Source of the DNA: Coniella vitis
Taxonomy: Eukaryota; Ascomycota; Sordariomycetes; Diaporthales; Schizoparmaceae
Length of the DNA stretch: 64,000 nt
Assembly (NCBI GenBank): GCA_011317545.1
Contig: WUJK01000006.1
Coordinates: 1,240,001 to 1,304,000 of the forward strand
Direction of reading: 5' to 3'
Positions within the stretch are counted from its first letter, which is position 1. Each line of letters starts with the position of its first letter. The notes under the pieces were generated by a model that worked only from the letters and a program-made list of their open reading frames with translations, did not search any database and was not told the origin of the DNA. Shown in pieces: positions 56,389-64,000 of this stretch. The translations under genes and the position numbers were made by a program.

Positions 56389-56434
<46 letters not shown>

Positions 56435-59400
56435 GGACAAACGCGATCAATATCTTTGAGACGCGTTCAGATCTTTCTCCACGATGGTGGTGGAGTGCTG
56501 GGCGGTTGCTGAGGGGAGGGTCGCGGGGGTGAGGATGGTGGTGGTCAAATGTGGATAGGGCCAGGTAGATGAGGCTCAACTATCAAGACAGGTTGGTTGG
56601 TGGAGTGGACAAAGGCTGGTCCCTCCTGTTTGGGTCCGGCAAAGGGCAAGTGGAGACTAAGCTTTGTCAAATGGGGATGAATGAGGGACAAGAGGGGTGG
56701 ACGGGTGGAATGGGTGTGGGCTGGTGTACCTCAAATATTCTTGGGGGAGCGCTCGTCCGTCTGTTTGATTTCGAAGCCGACCCGTCGCCAACTCAGAGGG
56801 AAAATTCTGCCATGTATCGGAACAAGGAGGGAGCAGTGCTGTGGAAGGCTGGTCCTCGTCACGACCCACTGGTGGCGGAGACGCCAGAAGGTACCTTCTC
56901 GCAAAGTATCTCGTTCGAGGTACCCAGTACAAGCGGGGCTGGCTCCACCCACTAGCCTTCTTCTGGGCGGGTGTGTTGAAGGGGGGCAGAGGCAAGGCCC
57001 AAGTCAACCAAAGTGGAGCCGAGACTGGGATCCGTGGATGAACGCGGTGTGGGTACGGTACCTTGCACGCAGTACTGACGGGTGGCGGTTGGTGGTGAGA
57101 ACAGCGGCACTAGGTGACCAGAAATTCCCAGTCTCGAAGCCGCAATGGGCAAGCGGACGGGAAAAGGTTGGTAGTCCTTAAAAAAATTGGCCGTCGAGGC
57201 TTCTCTTGTGCGAATCTTTTCTGTGTGTAATCAGATCAGGCCAGGCTCTTGCACGCCACTCAAGCGTCATGAAGTCAGGATGAGAAACAGGGCGATAAAG
57301 AAAATTTTGCAGGACAAGCGACGGGATAGGTAAGTGCTAGGTGAGAGGAAAAAGAGATAGCGCGGTAAAGCAAAGCATAGCGCGAACGCGAGCGCCATCA
57401 CCGAGAAGTCCCGGGCTTTGCCGCATGGTATGCACAGGTCACAGAATCTCCAAATGGCTGCTGTGGCACCATGCAGCATCCCAATTATGGATTAGTAGAG
57501 CGGCACCAAGCGTCCCGACTTGGGCTCATGACGATAGTGAGATGCGCACGTCTAACTACAAAAGGAGAGGTACAATTATGTCTGGCGGGGGAGTTGCGGG
57601 TGCTGCGGGCGATGCTGGTGTTGTCGACGTTGATAATCAGATGAACGGCAAAGGAGAACCAGGCGTTGACGCCAGTCACAGTACCTACTCTGTACAGAGC
57701 AACGGGAGACTCTACCGAAAGTGTGGATCACGGCAAAGAAAAGTGTCGTGCTGGCTGGTGGCGCCCCAAGATGTCGAGATGGCTGGCTGGTGGAGTGGAC
57801 AGGAACAAGATGCCCCGTTCGAGGTGGATAAGTTTCGGGATGGCAGCGTAACGTTCTTGAGCAGCTGGGTCTGGGGTTCTGCAGTTTCTGATGGCGAGGT
57901 CGACTACTACATATAAGAGGCAGCTCCAACAAAGCTGCCTTTCTTGGACGTGCTCGTGGCTCGGCGGCGGAAGGCAGGTGGAGGAAGGAATGGATTATGG
58001 GGAGAGGAAGATCTGGGATCCGCCCGTGTGGGCGAGCGTGATATTTTCGTTCTCTGATTCTTCAGTGGGAGAAGCGCTTCACGGGGGGCGGTCAGACTGC
58101 CAGTCCCAATTGGATGTACAGATGCTGAGAGAAAACCTGGGGGGTGGTATCAAGGCAAGCAACTCTTTGGATGACAGCATTGCTCTATCATATTCCATCC
58201 ACCCTGATGGCCCGTCGGCGCATACCACACGACACCAATGTATATGAGACACATGCTTTTTTGAGTTTGCCCAGGTATGCTTCCAACATGCTTTGATGGT
58301 TCGCCTGCACGATGTGATATGGCTGGTCATACATACAGCCAGCCAGCCAATAACGGCAAAACTCCTGCTGTTGACGTGCAACACATGGCACCAGACGTTC
58401 TGGCGTCTGGAGCCATGGGCATTACGAGGACGGTGGCAACTGCTAACAGGTATACAGCATCATAAGAAGGTACCGTGTAACGAATTCTTTGTTCTTGCGT
58501 TTCGTCCAGTCCAAGCCATACTTACTTACATGAGGTCTACACAGTATTTTTGGGTGGGAAAAGAGCCCTGCAGCGCAGTGTTAAGTACTTTTTATTCTTA
58601 GCTACCTGGCCACTGGAACTTCCTTGTTCCCATTTGCCGCTACAAGCCAAGCAATGGTCGAGACGTGCGAGCGAGCGAGCGTGCGTGCGTTGCGTTGGGA
58701 GCTGGTAAGTCCAAGGCCCGAATGGAATTGTGATTGTTGTGCATCGCGGGCTTATAGAGGCCTATCATTTGGCTTTGTTGACTCAATCCCCCTGGTCGTT
58801 GGCTACACAGTCAGTTAAGGCACACCCTGTCATGCCACCAGGGAGCCGAGACGCGTATCAGCTACAGGATGTCGTTGCAACTTGGCTGGACCCCGGCCCT
58901 ATGTACTTGCGACGCCAACGCCCTCATGCCGCATGAGGAACTATGTCCATGCCAAGGCGCGCAAAACGTTTTCCCGCAACAATGGGAGTACCTAGTATGG
59001 CGAGCAGCCGTCCGACAAACTGGGCGATGCCCTCGACACACGGTATTGCGATATTGCGCTTAGATGTGTTCTATGTACTGTGTAAGAGAAAGAACAGCCA
59101 ACGGAGCAACAAGCTGTTTCGCGTAGTTGGTCCTAACGCTAACAAGACCTTTGGCTTTCAGACATGCCTGAACGCGTCACTTCCCCCCCCCTCCTCCCTT
59201 CTCGCTCTTAGCAAGACAGGCAAAGAAACAAGACAAGACGTCCTATCGGACCTCGACACCATGCGTTGAGCGTCGAGGAAAGCGCTCAGTACTTGGTATC
59301 GTGGGTTTTACTCATCCGTCTGTACTAGAGTACATAGTACGCACAAGGCAGAAGTGATCGCATGCAACGGACGCCTCGATGCGGGGTGCTCGACTGGCAG

Positions 59401-62400
59401 GCGAGTACCCGTGGTGATACAAACCGGCACACCGGATCCGATCCTTTCAACGTCCCTCTGCATTCCTAGTTCGTGAATGGGGGGAGTGCTCGGCAACCAT
59501 CCATACAACCATCCACTGAAGCGAAAGCAGCACGATTCAGTGATGGAAATCACCGCATACGGACGGAGGAAACCGTGCAAGTGAACCAGAACGAAAGAGA
59601 GAAGGAGAAAAAACTTGTTTCTACAAGGGGGGAAGGGGTTGGATGAGCGCCTGCATCGTCAATCGCTCTTCCTTAGAGCGCTCTTTCCACCCAACCAAGA
59701 AAGTACATCCAGGCTGGCGGGCAAGACCAACGTAGCAGCTTACTCGCGCCTCCCCTGCCAGCGCTCAGCAGCAAATGCTGGGGTGTCCTTGTAGGCCGCG
59801 CGTAGCTGGGGGCTTGCGGTACCGCGCGTGCATTCTGAAGCGATAGGTTACATGATGCGACAGCAGCGAGTCGGCACAACCGTCGGCTGTACATTGTGCC
59901 CAAGTACTCTCTCATGTACTCATTACCCAACGGTTTATGCTCATCCCGAGAAGGACAGTGACCGCAATCTCACTGCACCATCACACCCGGGTACTTTCGT
60001 ATTTAGTACCGCACCTAATGACCTTGCCAGGCTTGCCAAGTCGCCCATCGTCTCGAGGCTCGGTGGCAGATGATGCCTTGGGGCAAGGAGCGCGGGGTGG
60101 TTCAGACTTTCTCTGATGCCTTGATTTGAATATGCGCGCCTGATCAAATCTGTCATGTATTTCGTCCTCGAGGGCGGAAGCCTATTTAGGACAAGGCAAA
60201 ACCTTTTCCAATACTGTGTGTGTATACAAAGTACTATACTATATATCATAGTAAGAGTACACGGTATCACCCCTTTGGGGAAGGTCATTCGCGGAGTCGC
60301 TGTCCGACCTTGTCGATCCAAACACCCACACGGACCACCAGCATTGTCTGATCTCACTATTGCACGTTCATTTTTTGGGAAGCCAATGAATGGGCTTATG
60401 AAACTGTGCTTCTGGTTGTGTGCCAGAACTGCATCCTCAATGCAGCTGGCAGTCTTTTTGGGGAGCTAAAAAGGACTCGCAGGTACCGCGTACTCGAGTA
60501 CATTGGACATACACAGTAAGTACTTACATGGTAATGCCATCCTTATTCCATGGGATCCTAGCCGAGGATCGCGCTGCTGGTCGGCCCTTTTTCTTCTCTT
60601 CGTTTTTTCTTCCCCTTCGTCTTTGATAAACGAAGCAGTGGCAGGCACGATATCACTCTAGACTTTACTTTTCTGGCTGGCTAGCCTGCTCTGCGCCCAC
60701 GGAGCTCCAGGAATCTCATCAGCTTATACTATTGCTGCCCTGAATTTCTTCAGACAACAGCGCAAATTGCGATGTCAGCCATTGAGTCTCCACCTCCATC
60801 AATTAGCGGCATGTCCCCAGTTGTTCCGTAGAATCTCATCAGTCCCTAGGAATCCCGGAAAAGGAATGCAGGCAAGGGTTCTGAGACGGGGATGGCAGTT
60901 TTTGCGTATCGTTCGGCTGAAGCTTCCAGAATACCTTGCCCCAGCATTCCCAAAATGTTCCAAGCAGCACCTTCAGAAGAGGCTGTAAGAGAAGAACTGG
61001 AAGGGCGTTGGTTGGCGTCGTCACCATGGTCAACGCCATGATGCAGTCGAGTTATTTCATCGAAGGAGCCAGCCACGACATAGCATGTAGCTACCGAGAA
61101 CAGCATAACCCCTGCCTCACACAACCAGATTACATTGAAGCCCGGCATCAGAAAAGAAAACCCGAGCTTTGCGCGGGATTGGCCGGGTAGTGTTATCCGG
61201 GCGCAGGAGGGAAAAACAAAAAAAACAGACAGAGCAAAAGGATTGCTACATAATAAAAGGCATTACTGCGCTGTCCTGTTCCATGCGAGGGTGTGCTATG
61301 TATGACTCGATCGTGAGAAGAGATTGGCACTTTGCTTGGACAAGCAAGTTTCCTGTGCCTTGAGTGTGAATACTGTGTACGGAGGACACCGAAGCGAGTC
61401 ACGGCCTCCACTCGAAACTTTTGTCCCAAACACCCCGTTCTTTGAGCAGTCGTCGTCTGTGCTATCCTGGCTGAAGTCTGACTCAAAACTGCTGAGGCGA
61501 TTCTGGATACTGTGAGAAGAGCAAAAAGTGATGTGCCAGGGCCAAGGATGGTCAAGTCATGCTAGCTTTGACAGGAGACAGGCTTCATCTACTTCTACAA
61601 ATAGCAGCATCTCGTTCACTGACGTGGTATCGACGTACGTACTATGTAGCCTGCGGCCTTGCTTGCGGAAGATGTGAAATTGACTCGGCCTGTCCGTCTA
61701 CCGCCTTCCGCCACTTTCGAAAAAGGAGTTCCGCGTCCGCAAACGGCTCATTGGCTTAGGCTTTGTCCGGTACTACCTACCTGCTACAATGTATTGCAGT
61801 ACCAGAGCCTCGGGACGACGTGCGGAATTGTTCTCTAGTATCGAGGCAACAGCGGCAAACGGGCAGAAAGTCGGATCGTGAGGGGCCCGTATGATATGGT
61901 ACGGCACGACACGTATGTATAGTCGAGAAAGAAGAAAGCGTCGCTTGATAGGGAGCCTGGGGCTGGCTGCAAGCCGGCTACTGCCGAAAACAAAAATGTT
62001 TGCCCTTGTCCATAGCACAACGGTATGTTGAAGACCAAATGACGGCTTGCCGGCTTTGCCCAAGGAGCCCACCACCAGAATTCCAGGAACACACACTTTT
62101 TTTCCTTTTTGAAACTTGGGTCCGTCCCGCTGCCTTGTATTTATAGGTGTTCATGTCGAATGGACCCAACGCGCCAGCGGCACGGCTCGCAGTGTCTGAT
62201 GGAGACAGCGGCGTTGGAGGCGACAGCGATGGCCATTGAAGATCTCGCAAATCTTGGGGAAAATTTGGGGTCTTGTGTGTCCCTGTCGCCCTAGAGCATC
62301 GAGTTTTGGGGGGGCGGTTCCAGTGGAGTGGGTTCTGTCCTGCCGCCAGCCAAACCCCCCCCCCCCAGCAGGAAAAAGGTGGTTGTGCGTTGTGCTGAGC

Positions 62401-64000
62401 CCTTGGCGGGTTATTTTTCTCCAACGGCTGGGGACAGAAGAGGAGGGGGTGGAGGGGAGCAGGTTTTGGTGGATAGGCTGGAGGCCCGGAGGACCCCGGC
62501 GGTCCCTAATGCTGCATGGCAGCACAGACAGCGCCGACGGGCCCTTGAACAGAAGCCCCATTCTGCACCTGTACCTCATGCTGAAGTACCGCGTCTAGAA
62601 GGCTGGCAAACCCCATCAAAACGTTCCTTTTCAGGGTCATCTTGGGCATCTAGAATCCACTCCCATTGCACAGGTGGGGGATCTTTGTACGACACGGAAT
62701 CTGCATGTCATGGCGGGCTGCTTCTTTGACAGCAGGAAAGCCGCTGGGGCTTAGCTCCCAGCTAGTGAACAGATCAATACATCCATAGTAGTCGTCTGCA
62801 GAAATAGCACCGAGAAGAGTATGGTAGACCCAAGCAGAAGATGCATGCCGAGGCGGCTTATACAAGACGAACCAGGTCTGTACAGCTAAGAGAAATCTAC
62901 TACGTTCAGTAAGGTGTTATTGCACACAGCCGCGAAGATGGATCTGTAGCGCAAGAGCTTGCTTGGTTGTTCAGGCATCTATCTATCTGGCCGAGGTTCT
63001 TCCCAGATTGGAATCTTCTCCCCCCCTCTCCCAGACGTGAGATCTAGGGCACCCCAAGGACGAACCGTCATAGTACCACAACAGCATGTACGTGCAAGTA
63101 ATGGCACATGCACCCTAGCTTCAGGATTCTGTGCCGTACTCCGTACTTCAGCAGCAGCGCAGGTGGATCACAGGGTCAGAACTTTATGAAACCTGGTACC
63201 TGCCTCTGCATTGCAGAGCAGTACATAGTATCCATCTCATCTGTGACACGATCACGCTTCCAACTGATCTCTATACTATATGGAAGCCCCAGTGTACGCG
63301 TGCATGCTACTATATACTAGTATACTAGTATACTATGTGTCATATGCAAAGTACATGGTAGCATTGGAGATTATGCATTTTGCTCAGCAGGGCTTGGTTT
63401 GCACGGCGGTCTGCCAATTGTAATGCAAATGACTCGGTGCCATTCCCAACCTTAGAACCGAGGCAGAGTGCTTGACCATAGCAGTCTTTCCTTCCCAACT
63501 TGTTCTGGTCTATCGCGCCTGCAGCGTTTCGTAATGTGGCGCACATAATACATAGTAGTCGCGCCCGAGGCGAGCTAGAGCCAAGTCAGGGGGCCAAAAG
63601 ACAGACAGGGCCAGCACTAGGCTACATGGTCCAGAGTACAAGCATGGATCGTTCTGTTTCCCCCCCCCCTTTCCCCACTAGCGCGAGCCGACAACGTGCC
63701 AAGCGGGATTTCCACTCTGGATCGCACGTTCACGGCCTGTGACTATAGACTATACCCACCCGGGACACCATCTTCTTCTTCGTCGTCGTCGTCGTCCCCT
63801 CCTTCTCGCATCTGCTGTCGCTTGGGGGCGCTGTGGGTGTTTCTGCAACAGCACCACAGCTCGGGACGGTCACGGGCTGCGAAAAGACTGGAGACCATCT
63901 AGATCTGATAAAGAGCTGTCCAGATGGCCTGTTCCGCTCTCTTGGCCTTCTGGTGAACATGCACTTACTTGTCTTGGTCTACCATGTACTATGTAACCCT
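56135..64000. other. 7.9-kb region without a recognised gene
   Basis: Upstream of the C2H2 gene to the window edge. Contains a CGT repeat at 56391-56433, C runs near 62347-62358 and 63661-63670, a GCGA/GCGT stretch near 58672-58690, a GTC/TTC stretch near 63770-63796 and several CATAGTAC-type motifs (59331, 60230, 61636, 63221, 63548, 63984). The longest ORF (57341-57916, +) has no domain and looks accidental. The segment next to 56134 is the promoter and leader of the C2H2 gene. Confidence 0.6.
56391..56433. repeat. (GTC)14 trinucleotide repeat
   Basis: About 14 uninterrupted GTC/CGT triplets, some 260-300 bases upstream of the C2H2 start codon, probably in its 5' leader or promoter. On the minus strand it encodes a spurious Asp run. 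Confidence 0.95.

Noticed and set aside
56569..57181. Overlapping ORFs of 116-166 residues
   Set aside because: Both strands open with no conserved motif; likely the promoter region of the C2H2 gene.
57341..57916. 191-residue plus-strand ORF
   Set aside because: No domain, low-complexity Gly/Val/Asp segment, overlaps opposite-strand ORFs of similar length.
1..64000. CRISPR arrays, prokaryotic operons, prophage or transposon genes
   Set aside because: The DNA is intron-bearing fungal nuclear sequence; no direct-repeat/spacer array, transposase, integrase or reverse transcriptase motif was seen.

Overview
The window is nuclear DNA of a filamentous ascomycete, most likely a Sordariomycete and plausibly Hypocreales. 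The evidence is short GT-AG introns (about 50-200 nt) with CTAAC/CTGAC-type branch sites, a fungal gene set, a Zn(II)2Cys6 regulator, single-copy housekeeping genes on both strands, and spacers rich in low-complexity DNA and short palindromes. I saw no rRNA, tRNA, CRISPR array, transposase or reverse transcriptase.

Layout, left to right. 2.3-3.9 kb: cytochrome-b5-fused delta-9 fatty acid desaturase (ole1, +). 5.0-8.5 kb: SNF2/RING ATPase of the RAD5/HLTF class (-). 8.5-13.4 kb: mostly spacer, with one doubtful ORF. 13.4-14.0 kb: AIM41/YqeY protein (-). 14.9-17.4 kb: type II phosphatidylinositol 4-kinase (lsb6, -). 18.3-21.2 kb: gamma-tubulin complex component 2 (spc97, -). 21.8-22.7 kb: proteasome subunit alpha-5 (pup2, +). 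23.1-26.4 kb: Zn2Cys6 transcription factor (-). 26.4-30.8 kb: empty. 30.8-33.4 kb: secreted GH78-type alpha-L-rhamnosidase (-). 35.2-36.7 kb: rRNA methyltransferase rrp8 (+). 37.1-38.6 kb: ubiquitin-shuttle protease ddi1 (-). 41.5-42.5 kb: GNAT acetyltransferase (+). 42.8-43.5 kb: orotate phosphoribosyltransferase (ura5, -). 44.8-46.9 kb: ribosome-assembly GTPase nog1 (+). 47.7-49.7 kb: Rab GDP-dissociation inhibitor (gdi1, -). 50.6-51.7 kb: mitochondrial ribosomal protein uL29m (-). 52.3-52.6 kb: a 69-residue single-span membrane protein (+). 54.6-56.1 kb: C2H2 zinc-finger transcription factor (-). 56.1-64 kb: nearly 8 kb with no convincing gene.

This is mainly a housekeeping neighbourhood: lipid desaturation, proteolysis, ribosome biogenesis, vesicle traffic, microtubule nucleation and pyrimidine synthesis. 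It also holds two regulators and one secreted carbohydrate enzyme. The genes do not form a pathway cluster. I found no strong candidate for a new biological system. The most unusual items are gene-structure features (a start codon split by an intron in ddi1, and a 19-nt micro-exon supplying a zinc ligand in the C2H2 factor) and two families of short palindromes scattered through the spacers. All exon boundaries were worked out by hand from reading frame and splice consensus, not from transcript data.
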